Below, in pieces: positions 1 through 6,114 of a stretch of DNA of 6,114 nt; position 1 is the stretch's first letter; each line of letters begins with the position of its first letter. This stretch comes from Halomonas halophila. GTDB lineage: Bacteria > Pseudomonadota > Gammaproteobacteria > Pseudomonadales > Halomonadaceae. A model generated the notes under the pieces. It did not search any database and was not told the DNA's origin. It was given only the letters and a program-made list of their open reading frames with translations. Location: the NCBI GenBank assembly GCA_002433675.1, contig DJIP01000266.1, positions 1 to 6,114 on the forward strand, read 5' to 3'. The translations under genes were made by a program, and so were the position numbers.

Positions 1-1515
1 CACGGGGTCATCTATCTGGCCAACGAGGACAGTCCTGGCTGCCTGTCGCCGGTCGCCGAGGGGGGAAAGGGTCGCGGTGGCGAGCCATTGCCGGCAACGC
101 TCGAGGTTGACCGGGACTCGGGCCCTCTGCTGGAGGTGCGACGGGCACTGGAGGCGCAAGGGTATCTGGTGCAGTCGCTGCGCGACCGCGCCGGCAAGCG
201 TCTCGGGGTACTGCTGCTGGCGCACCGAGACGGCGGCAAGGATGATGACCAGTGGCGCATTTTTGTCGCCGAGGTGTCATCGGTGGCGGCGGTGGCCATC
301 GACATGCGTCGCTTGCTCGAGGGCGAGGCGCGCCTGCTGGATGCCATGATTCAGCTGGTGGCCAAGGCCACCGACGCCAAGTCACCCCACACCGGTGGCC
401 ACTGTACCCGGGTACCGCAACTGGCGGAGATGCTGATCGATGAGGTAGACCGGGTGCGCCAGGGCCCCTTTGCCGCGGTTCACCTCAGTGAGGAAGAGCG
501 CGCCACCTTTCATCTGGCGGCCTGGCTGCACGACTGCGGCAAGCTGACCACCCCCGACCACATCATGGAGAAGGCCACCAAGCTCGAGACCCGCTATAAC
601 CGCATCCATGAGATACGCACCCGTTTCGAGGTGTTGTGGCGAGACGCCGAACTCGACTACTGGCGCGCCATTGCCCAGGGGGGCGAAGCAACAAAGCTTG
701 ACCAGGTACTGCAGCGTCGTCGCCAGGAGTTGCAGGAGGCCTTCGCCATGGTCGCCGAGTCCAACCATGGTCGCGAGGCGATGAGCGAGGCCGACTGTCA
801 GCGCTTGAAGGCCATCGGCGAGTGGCGCTGGCTGCGTTACTTCGATGACCGACTCGGGCTGTCACGGGCGGAACTGGACGCCATGGCCGAAGAACCCCGT
901 CGCGCCTTGCCTGCAGAAGAGCGTCTGCTTGCCGATCTGCCCCGTCATCGTATTGCCTGGCAGCGTCCCTGCCCGCCGGTGCACCCCGATGACCCCGACA
1001 ATCACTGGGGCTTTTCGATGGAGCCGCCGTCCCTGGCAGAGCACCAGGGGGAGCTCTACAACCTGTGCATCGCCCGAGGCACGCTCAACGACGTCGAACG
1101 CTTCCGCATGCAGGAACACGTGATCCAGACCATCATCATGCTCGAGTCTCTGCCCTGGCCCGCCCACCTGAAGCGGGTGCCGGAGATCGCCGGCAATCAC
1201 CATGAGCGCATGGACGGGCAGGGGTATCCGCGGCGGCTGCGGCTCGGCGAGGCCAGCCTGGAGGAGCGAATCATGGCGCTGGCGGATGTGTTCGAGGCGC
1301 TGACCGCCTCCGATCGTCCCTACAAGAATGGCCTGCCGCTGTCCCGCGCGCTGGAGATCCTGGCGGACATGGTCAAGGAGGGCCATCTGGACCCGGCGCT
1401 CTTCGAGCTGTTGCTGGATAGCGGCGTATGGCGCCGCTACGCCGATACCTTTGTGGCCGACCGTCAGATCGACCAGGTCGATATCGCTGCCATCCGGACG
1501 CGTGCTCGGCGTTGA
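1..1515 (+). CDS. GAF + HD-GYP cyclic-di-GMP phosphodiesterase (3' part; start outside window)
   Basis: The reading frame is open from base 1 to the TGA at 1513-1515 (504 visible residues), so the gene is 5'-truncated by the window; the TTG at 88 is not a convincing start because homology to the next gene continues upstream of it. Visible residues 1 to about 105 are the C-terminal part of a GAF sensor domain (compare GVIYLA with GAIYLA in the paralogue). The HD-GYP domain follows, with HTGGHCTRV at 130-138, HDCGK at 177-181, RIHEI at 201-205, QEH at 371-373, HHERMDGQGYP at 400-410, ADVFEALT at 428-435 and RPYK at 439-442. Family knowledge: HD-GYP enzymes use a metal centre to hydrolyse cyclic-di-GMP to pGpG/GMP in the cytoplasm. 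All expected catalytic residues are present, so activity is likely. About 170 residues separate HDCGK from the GYP region beyond the usual distance. It is a tandem paralogue of the next gene and probably shares its membrane Cache-HAMP N-terminus, which cannot be seen here. Confidence 0.93.
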   Translation, partial: HGVIYLANEDSPGCLSPVAEGGKGRGGEPLPATLEVDRDSGPLLEVRRALEAQGYLVQSLRDRAGKRLGVLLLAHRDGGKDDDQWRIFVAEVSSVAAVAIDMRRLLEGEARLLDAMIQLVAKATDAKSPHTGGHCTRVPQLAEMLIDEVDRVRQGPFAAVHLSEEERATFHLAAWLHDCGKLTTPDHIMEKATKLETRYNRIHEIRTRFEVLWRDAELDYWRAIAQGGEATKLDQVLQRRRQELQEAFAMVAESNHGREAMSEADCQRLKAIGEWRWLRYFDDRLGLSRAELDAMAEEPRRALPAEERLLADLPRHRIAWQRPCPPVHPDDPDNHWGFSMEPPSLAEHQGELYNLCIARGTLNDVERFRMQEHVIQTIIMLESLPWPAHLKRVPEIAGNHHERMDGQGYPRRLRLGEASLEERIMALADVFEALTASDRPYKNGLPLSRALEILADMVKEGHLDPALFELLLDSGVWRRYADTFVADRQIDQVDIAAIRTRARR

Positions 1516-1602
1516 CCCAACGTGGAGCCTGGCGGTGCGATCGGGATACGCGTCGATAGTTCTGCACATATAGTGGAGAGAGCGTTACCCCTTTCGGCTT
1601 AG

Positions 1603-1618
1603 GGCGTGTCGTCACGCC
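1603..1618 (+). other. Small hairpin between the two HD-GYP genes
   Basis: GGCGTG and CACGCC form a perfect 6-bp stem around a TCGT loop, extendable by one G-T pair. Four T's follow only after about ten bases (1629-1632), so it is a poor intrinsic terminator. It lies in the 140-base gap, about 40 bases before the next start codon, and could be a weak attenuator, an mRNA structure in the leader, or chance. The rest of the gap (1516-1655) shows a TATAGT at 1569-1574 without a matching -35 box. No cyclic-di-GMP riboswitch core was recognised there. Confidence 0.35.
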
Positions 1619-1642
1619 TGAAGGTCCCTTTTGCCTCGCCAC

Positions 1643-1648
1643 AAGAGG
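1643..1648 (+). promoter_or_regulatory. Ribosome binding site of the Cache-HAMP-GAF-HD-GYP gene
   Basis: AAGAGG lies 7 bases before the ATG at 1656. This supports that ATG as the true start; the encoded N-terminus also begins directly with a short basic segment and a membrane helix, as expected for this architecture. Confidence 0.7.
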
Positions 1649-1655
1649 TTCGACC

Positions 1656-4526
1656 ATGTACCGCCATCGTCTCGTCATTCCGGTGCAGTGGTTGATCGGT
1701 ATCGTTATCGTCGGGGTGATGGTGGTGATGGCGGTAGCGCTGCTGGGATTTTCCTGGCACCAGTCCCAGCGCACGCTGGGGGCGACCCTGGAAGAGACCT
1801 CGGCCCAGCTGGTTGATACCCTGGAGGCACGTACCCAGGCGCTGGTAAGACCGGCACAGGTGGCCATCAACATGCTGGCCAACGGGGCCCCGGGCGAGGC
1901 CGACGACTGGGCCGGCCGGCTGGCAGCGCTGCCGCTGATGAGCTCTGCCCTGGAGGCCCACCGACTGATCGACGCCGTCTACATCGGCTATGGCAGCGGC
2001 GATTTTCTGATGTTCCGCGCGGTGGATCGCATGCTCGAGAGCAAGCGACCCGGCATCGTTGATAAGGCCGGCCAGGACGCGGCCTACCTGGCACTGGTGG
2101 TGGATGCCGGCCCTGGCCAGTCACCGCTCAGTGAATGGCATCTGTTCGATCGATCGCTTGCTCCGCTGGGGCGCGAGCGACTCGACCAGTACTTTTTTGA
2201 TCCGCGCACCCGTCCCTGGTTTCAGCAGGCACCCGAGGGTGACGCCCCTTTCCTGACCGCTCCCTATGTGTTTTTCAACACCGGCGAAATCGGCATCAGC
2301 ATGGCGCGCCGCAGTGGTGACGCCGTGGTCGGCCTGGATGTCGCCTCGCGGGATCTCGGCGTCGGCCTGGATGACCTGCGGTTGACGCCGCAGACGCGTA
2401 TGGCGGTGGTCACCGCCTCCGGCCAGGCGCTGGCGACGACCCTGGACGGCTCGCTGAATTCTGGCCTCGATAGCGCTCATCGATTGTCGTCTCTCGAGGA
2501 TCTGGCAATGCCGGTGCTGGCGCAATTGTTGACCACGAACGTCGACCAGCCGCCCCGGCGGTTATCCCATGAAGGTCGTCACTGGTGGGGGCTGGTGTTG
2601 CCCTTTGCCACCCTGGGGGGCGAGGCCACGCGGCTGATGGCGGCGGTCCCGGAAGACGAGCTGACCACCGATGTGCGCCAGATGATGCTGGAGAGTTCCT
2701 TGCTGGCGGGGATCGTGACGCTGGCCTTGTTGCCGCTGGGGGTACTGCTGGGACGACGACTGGGGCGTCCGCTGCGGGAGCTGTCCGGGCAGGTCGAGGC
2801 GCTCGGACGCTACGATTTTTCCGCCTGCGACGGTGTCGGCTCTCGAGTGACCGAGGTCCGCGGGCTCAGCGTGGCGCTGCGCCGGCTGGCGCGTGGCATC
2901 GAGGGCTTTGGGCGGATTACGCGGGTGCTCAACAGCGAGCCACGCCTGGATCGTATGCTGACGAGCATTCTCGAGGATCTGCTGCGCGGGACCGGCAGTC
3001 GCGCTGGCGCCATCTACCTGGCCGATGAACAGGATGAGGGGCGTTTCGCCCGGATCGCCAGGGAGGGAGAGGCGCGGGACCCCGATGCGGATCCCCGGGA
3101 GCGGGAGCTGCGACTGCAGCAAGGCTCCGAGGCCGAGCTCGAGGCACTGATCGAACGCTTCGAAGCAGCAGGCTATCTGTTGCAGCCACTGCGTAACCGT
3201 GAGGGAGCAACGCTAGGGCTGCTGGCGTTGGCGCTACGCTCGCTGGACGATGGCGACGCTCACTGGCGCGCCTTCGTTGCCGAGGTGTCGTCGGCGGCGG
3301 CGGTGGCCATCGACCTGAGGCGCCTGCTGCGCGGTGAGGCGCGTCTGCTGGAGGGCATCGTGCAGCTGGTGGCTCACGCCATCGATGCCAAATCGCCACA
3401 TACCGGTAGCCACTGCTCCCGAGTGCCGGTGCTGGCGGAGATGATCGTCGATGGCATCGATCGCAGCGAGCACGGTGTATACGCCGAGACACACTTCGAC
3501 GAGACCCGCCGTGGCGCTTTTCATCTGGCGGCCTGGCTGCATGACTGTGGCAAGCTGGCGATTCCCGACGAGGTGATGGAAAAGGCCACCAAGCTCGAGG
3601 CCCGCTACGACCGTATCCACGAGATTCGAACCCGCTTCGAGGTGCTGTGGCGCGATGCCGAAGTGGCCTACTGGCAGGGGCGCGCCCACGGTGGGGATCC
3701 GGTGATACTGGAGCGACGCCGCCATGCGCGACAGCAGGAGCTTGTCGCGGCCTTCGAGTGCGTGGCGGAGGCCAATCGCGGGGGGGAGGCCATCAGCGAT
3801 GACCTGCTGGAGCGCCTGACCGCCATTGCCCAGTGGCGCTGGTGGCGCCACTTCGATGATCGGCTCGGGGTATCCCGCGATGAGCTCAAGCGAATGTCCC
3901 GCGAGCCCTTGCGCAGGCTGCCTGCAGAAGAGTGTCTGCTGGCCGACCTGCCTCGCCACGAGATCCCCTGGCATCGCTCTCGCCCGGCGGTGGCACCGGA
4001 CGACCCCGACAATATCTGGTGTTTCGACATGCGGCCCAGCGAACTGGCAGGGCATCAGGGTGAGCTTTTCAATCTCAGGGTGTCCCGCGGCACTCTCAAC
4101 GAGGTCGAGCGATTCCGCATCCAGGAGCACGTGATCCAGACCATCATGATGCTCGAGGCGTTGCCCTGGCCCGCGCACCTGCGTCGGGTCCCGGACATCG
4201 CCGGCAATCATCACGAGCGCATGGACGGCACCGGTTATCCACGCAGACTGGCGATGAAGGACGCCAGCCTCGAGGAGCGGGTCATGGTGATGGCGGACGT
4301 GTTCGAGGCCTTGACCGCGGCGGACCGTCCTTACAAGTCGGCCATGACCCTTTCCCGGGCGCTGACCACGCTGGCCGACATGGTACGCGAGGGCCATCTG
4401 GACCCCGCGATCTTCCGACTGATGCTGGAGCAGCGGATCTACAGCGACTACGCCGAACGCTTCTTGACGCCGGCCCAGCGTGATAGCGTGGATATCGAGG
4501 CGCTGCTGGCCCGTGCGGGAGCTTGA
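1656..4526 (+). CDS. Membrane Cache-HAMP-GAF-HD-GYP cyclic-di-GMP phosphodiesterase
   Basis: 956 residues, complete. A membrane helix at about 10-33 is followed by a periplasmic double-Cache sensor (about 35-340) with AVYIGYGSGDF at 107-117 and the characteristic DPRTRPWF at 182-189. A second membrane helix lies at about 348-367, HAMP at about 367-420 (Pro372 in the RPL turn), GAF at about 421-557 and HD-GYP at about 565-940. Catalytic motifs are HTGSHCSRV 582-590, HDCGK 629-633, HHERMDGTGYP 852-862, ADVFEALT 880-887 and RPYK 891-894. Predicted role: binding of an unknown small molecule outside the cell is relayed through HAMP and GAF to control hydrolysis of cyclic-di-GMP inside. The ligand cannot be read from sequence. 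HD to HH spans 223 residues against 55 in the structurally studied Persephonella PmGH, so the domain carries about 168 extra residues. The insert is well conserved in the upstream paralogue, which argues that it is functional. Cysteines directly follow two metal-ligand motifs (Cys587, Cys631) and are shared by both paralogues. Phosphodiesterase activity is inferred, not shown; cGAMP as substrate is an alternative. Confidence 0.95.
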   Translation: MYRHRLVIPVQWLIGIVIVGVMVVMAVALLGFSWHQSQRTLGATLEETSAQLVDTLEARTQALVRPAQVAINMLANGAPGEADDWAGRLAALPLMSSALEAHRLIDAVYIGYGSGDFLMFRAVDRMLESKRPGIVDKAGQDAAYLALVVDAGPGQSPLSEWHLFDRSLAPLGRERLDQYFFDPRTRPWFQQAPEGDAPFLTAPYVFFNTGEIGISMARRSGDAVVGLDVASRDLGVGLDDLRLTPQTRMAVVTASGQALATTLDGSLNSGLDSAHRLSSLEDLAMPVLAQLLTTNVDQPPRRLSHEGRHWWGLVLPFATLGGEATRLMAAVPEDELTTDVRQMMLESSLLAGIVTLALLPLGVLLGRRLGRPLRELSGQVEALGRYDFSACDGVGSRVTEVRGLSVALRRLARGIEGFGRITRVLNSEPRLDRMLTSILEDLLRGTGSRAGAIYLADEQDEGRFARIAREGEARDPDADPRERELRLQQGSEAELEALIERFEAAGYLLQPLRNREGATLGLLALALRSLDDGDAHWRAFVAEVSSAAAVAIDLRRLLRGEARLLEGIVQLVAHAIDAKSPHTGSHCSRVPVLAEMIVDGIDRSEHGVYAETHFDETRRGAFHLAAWLHDCGKLAIPDEVMEKATKLEARYDRIHEIRTRFEVLWRDAEVAYWQGRAHGGDPVILERRRHARQQELVAAFECVAEANRGGEAISDDLLERLTAIAQWRWWRHFDDRLGVSRDELKRMSREPLRRLPAEECLLADLPRHEIPWHRSRPAVAPDDPDNIWCFDMRPSELAGHQGELFNLRVSRGTLNEVERFRIQEHVIQTIMMLEALPWPAHLRRVPDIAGNHHERMDGTGYPRRLAMKDASLEERVMVMADVFEALTAADRPYKSAMTLSRALTTLADMVREGHLDPAIFRLMLEQRIYSDYAERFLTPAQRDSVDIEALLARAGA

Positions 4527-4547
4527 CCTGACGCAAGCGAGCAGGAG

Positions 4548-4568
4548 TGGGCCCGTCCCGGCTTTTTT
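4548..4568 (+). terminator. Possible intrinsic terminator after the second HD-GYP gene
   Basis: A short GC stem (TGGG with CCCG, loop CCCGT, one G-T pair) is followed after GGC by six T's at 4563-4568, 22 bases after the stop codon. AAGC at 4535-4538 could pair with GCTT at 4561-4564 to lengthen it, leaving a 9-base bulge. The T-run and position fit a terminator; the weak stem lowers confidence. Confidence 0.4.
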
Positions 4569-4604
4569 CCCTTGTGGACGACGACAAAGGCGCCTGCATG
4601 GACG

Positions 4605-4633
4605 GCTAGTTCGCCTGAAATGGTCTATATAAT
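4605..4633 (+). promoter_or_regulatory. Candidate promoter P1 with perfect -10 box, upstream of the carboxypeptidase gene
   Basis: TATAAT at 4628-4633 matches the sigma-70 -10 consensus exactly and stands out in GC-rich DNA. No good -35 box sits 16-18 bases upstream (GCTAGT/CTAGTT there), and there is no extended -10 TG, so it may need an activator or be weak. It would give a leader of about 95 bases before the ATG at 4736. Confidence 0.45.
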
Positions 4634-4664
4634 GCCGAGAATGATGGTGAACGCTCGCCAATTT

Positions 4665-4678
4665 GGCCTGTACAGGCC
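4665..4678. promoter_or_regulatory. Perfect 14-bp palindrome, candidate operator
   Basis: GGCCTGTACAGGCC is its own reverse complement over all 14 bases and lies 57 bases before the carboxypeptidase start codon. Its centre TGTACA can also be read as the -35 box of candidate promoter P2, and it lies just downstream of P1, which is where a dimeric repressor would act. As a hairpin it has no realistic loop, so a protein-binding site is more likely than a terminator. It does not match the LexA CTGT-N8-ACAG spacing. Confidence 0.45.
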
Positions 4679-4696
4679 GGTCAAGTGGGTCATAAT
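4669..4696 (+). promoter_or_regulatory. Candidate promoter P2 overlapping the palindrome
   Basis: TGTACA (4 of 6 matches to TTGACA) at 4669-4674 and CATAAT (5 of 6) at 4691-4696 are separated by 16 bases. The predicted start would give a leader of roughly 30 bases, with the ribosome binding site inside it. The box fit is moderate; it competes with P1 as the promoter of the carboxypeptidase gene, and both may be used. Confidence 0.4.
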
Positions 4697-4721
4697 GCCG
4701 TCAGTGCAGTCTGGAAATCGC

Positions 4722-4726
4722 AGGGG
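4722..4726 (+). promoter_or_regulatory. Ribosome binding site of the carboxypeptidase gene
   Basis: AGGGG lies 9 bases before the ATG at 4736. A GTG follows immediately as codon 2 and would shorten the protein by one residue only, so the choice does not affect the signal peptide. Confidence 0.55.
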
Positions 4727-4735
4727 TTTGGATAA

Positions 4736-6114
4736 ATGGTGACCACAAGGAATTCCGGGTGGCGTTCGCTGACGATGCTGGTGGCGCTGGTGGTGACCTG
4801 TCTGATGGTGGTGCAGTCCGCCCAGGCAGGCAACCCGCGCTACGCAGGCATCGTGGTGGACGCCGAGAGTCATGAGATCCTGTACGCGGAAAACGCCGAT
4901 GAGCGCCGCTATCCGGCCTCTCTGACCAAGATGATGACCCTGTATATGCTGTTCGAGGCTCTGGATGGTCGTACCATGAGTCTGGGCCAGCCGTTGCCGG
5001 TTTCTTCCCATGCCGCCTCGATGCCGGCAACCAAGCTGTGGCTCAAACCCGGTGACAGCATCCCGGTGGAGAAGGCCATCCAGGCGTTGGTCGTGCGCTC
5101 CGCCAATGACGTGGCGGTGGTGGTGGCCGAGTCGCTGGGTGGGTCCGAGTCGCACTTCGCCGACATGATGACCCGCAAGGCGCGCAGCCTGGGCATGAAC
5201 AACACCACCTTCCGCAACGCCTCGGGCCTGCCCAACTCCGGCCAGGTCACCACGGCGCGGGACATGGTCATCCTGGCGCGTCGGCTGATGCTGGACTTTC
5301 CCCAGTACTACCCCTACTTCTCTCTTACCGAGTTCACCTGGCGTGGCACTCGCCACACCGGTCACAACCGTCTGTTGACCAAGTACCCGGGTACCGATGG
5401 TCTCAAGACCGGCTTCATTCGCGCCTCCGGTTTCAATGTGGCGACCTCGGCCACGCGCAATGGCCGGCGCATGGTGGCGGTGGTCATGGGCGGTTATACC
5501 GCCGCTTCCCGGGATGAGCAGATGATGAGCCTGCTCGACCGTGGCTTCCTGCGGGCTTCGCTGGTCGACGGCCGAGGCTTCCTCGCCAATACCGACGTCT
5601 CCGGTGGCGAGCTGATGGCGCCTCGCCAGCGCGGGCTGATCTCTGCGCCGACGCCCAGTCGTGTCGCCCAGGTGCCGTCGACCGCGGTGCGGCCGTCACG
5701 GGTCGAGACCGTGGTTCGTCCGGCCACGCCGACGGTGGCCAGCCGTCAGTCGGCGACAGCGCCGGTGCGCTTCGAGTCCGCCGCCCCGATCATTTCCGAT
5801 TCGCGTCGTTCTTCGTCCGGTCCCGACCCGCTGCGCAACCTGATCGACCAGCCGAGTGCCTCGGCACCCGCCGTGGCATCGATTCCGGTGGCGGCCTCGG
5901 TGCCCGACGCCGCAGCGGCGAGACCTGAGCCCAGCCCTGTGTCGAGTACCGTGTCGAGCGCGTCGTCCAGCGCGGCCAGCACCATCGCGCAGACCGGCGA
6001 CTGGGGAGTCCAGGTGGGGGCCTTCAGTGACATGGACAGCGCACGCAGCCAGGCCAGCCAGGCGGCCGATCGTCTGGCGGGCGAGATGGCCCACGCCCGG
6101 GTGGCGGTGGCGCG
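4736..6114 (+). CDS. Exported D-alanyl-D-alanine carboxypeptidase (S11/PBP5 family) with C-terminal SPOR domain; 3' end outside window
   Basis: The frame is open from the ATG at 4736 to the window end (459 complete codons, no stop). A signal peptide spans residues 1-31 (Arg10, hydrophobic LVALVVTCLMVV, cleavage probably after AQA). The catalytic domain, about 33-285, carries all three penicillin-binding motifs: SLTK 62-65 (nucleophile Ser62), SAN 122-124 and KTG 224-226 within DGLKTGF. Family knowledge: these enzymes remove the terminal D-Ala from peptidoglycan pentapeptides in the periplasm and bind beta-lactams. From about 286 to 420 comes a low-complexity Ser/Ala/Pro/Arg/Val linker. GDWGVQVGAFSDMDSARSQA at 421-440 is the start of a SPOR domain, a fold that binds glycan stripped of stem peptides, often at the septum. 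E. coli PBP5 is 403 residues and ends in a beta-rich domain and membrane-anchoring helix; neither is recognisable here, so SPOR may replace that targeting. The gene is 209 bases from the HD-GYP gene and has its own candidate promoters, so it is probably a separate transcription unit. Enzyme class is certain by motif; septal targeting is inference. Confidence 0.94.
   Translation, partial: MVTTRNSGWRSLTMLVALVVTCLMVVQSAQAGNPRYAGIVVDAESHEILYAENADERRYPASLTKMMTLYMLFEALDGRTMSLGQPLPVSSHAASMPATKLWLKPGDSIPVEKAIQALVVRSANDVAVVVAESLGGSESHFADMMTRKARSLGMNNTTFRNASGLPNSGQVTTARDMVILARRLMLDFPQYYPYFSLTEFTWRGTRHTGHNRLLTKYPGTDGLKTGFIRASGFNVATSATRNGRRMVAVVMGGYTAASRDEQMMSLLDRGFLRASLVDGRGFLANTDVSGGELMAPRQRGLISAPTPSRVAQVPSTAVRPSRVETVVRPATPTVASRQSATAPVRFESAAPIISDSRRSSSGPDPLRNLIDQPSASAPAVASIPVAASVPDAAAARPEPSPVSSTVSSASSSAASTIAQTGDWGVQVGAFSDMDSARSQASQAADRLAGEMAHARVAVA

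Noticed and set aside
88..1515. TTG at 88 as the true start of a short HD-GYP gene
   Set aside because: The frame is open upstream, and residues 1-6 still match the GAF strand of the paralogue (GVIYLA/GAIYLA), so the gene begins outside the window.
862..1569. A 235-codon minus-strand open frame opposite the first HD-GYP gene
   Set aside because: Its translation mirrors the coding strand without family motifs, so it is an antisense shadow.
1516..1655. A cyclic-di-GMP riboswitch in the leader of the second HD-GYP gene
   Set aside because: I looked for the GEMM-type conserved core and see none; only a small 6-bp hairpin is present.
4588..4616. AGGCGCCT palindrome and an AGGCG/CGCCT pairing downstream of the second gene
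   Set aside because: The palindrome is only 8 bp and the alternative stem is 5 bp with a 19-base loop; both are expected by chance in GC-rich DNA.
3234..4661. A 475-codon open frame on the minus strand, antisense to the second HD-GYP gene
   Set aside because: It lies almost wholly opposite a gene with clear domain motifs. Its translation shows no recognised motif, and long antisense frames are common in GC-rich genes.
4665..4678. LexA box reading of the palindrome (CTGT and ACAG halves)
   Set aside because: A LexA site needs eight bases between CTGT and ACAG; here the halves are directly joined.
4625..5365. A 246-codon minus-strand open frame opposite the carboxypeptidase gene
   Set aside because: The plus strand encodes SLTK, SAN and KTG motifs and a signal peptide in one frame; the minus-strand product is His/Gly/Gln-rich with no recognisable domain.

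Overview
The window comes from a GC-rich bacterial chromosome. Gene content and protein style suggest a gammaproteobacterium, possibly of the Halomonas/Chromohalobacter type. That placement is an impression from composition and protein families, not proven. All three genes are on the + strand, coding density is high, and no mobile element, CRISPR array, tRNA or rRNA is visible.

Positions 1-1515 hold the 3' part of a gene for a GAF + HD-GYP cyclic-di-GMP phosphodiesterase; its start lies upstream of the window. After a 140-base gap, positions 1656-4526 hold a complete 956-residue paralogue. It reads as membrane segment, periplasmic double-Cache sensor, membrane segment, HAMP, GAF, HD-GYP. Over the last 375 residues the two proteins align without a gap at about 64% identity (hand count), so they are a tandem gene duplication. 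Both keep every HD-GYP catalytic motif. Both also carry about 170 extra residues between the HD pair and the HHE..DG.GYP motif, where a classical HD-GYP has only about 55.

A 209-base intergenic region (4527-4735) holds a possible terminator, two candidate promoters, a perfect 14-bp palindrome and a 9-bp direct repeat. From 4736 to the window end runs an exported serine D,D-carboxypeptidase of the S11/PBP5 family. It has a long Ser/Ala/Pro-rich linker and the start of a C-terminal SPOR domain, and it is cut by the window edge.

Functionally, the two HD-GYP proteins probably sense different signals and lower cyclic-di-GMP. The carboxypeptidase trims peptidoglycan stem peptides, probably at septal or denuded glycan through SPOR. 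Nothing in the sequence links the carboxypeptidase to the signalling pair beyond adjacency. The most interesting points are the enlarged HD-GYP domain with two candidate middle histidines, a His where three-metal HD-GYPs have Glu, the tandem duplication with a divergent GAF face, and the palindrome in front of the carboxypeptidase gene.
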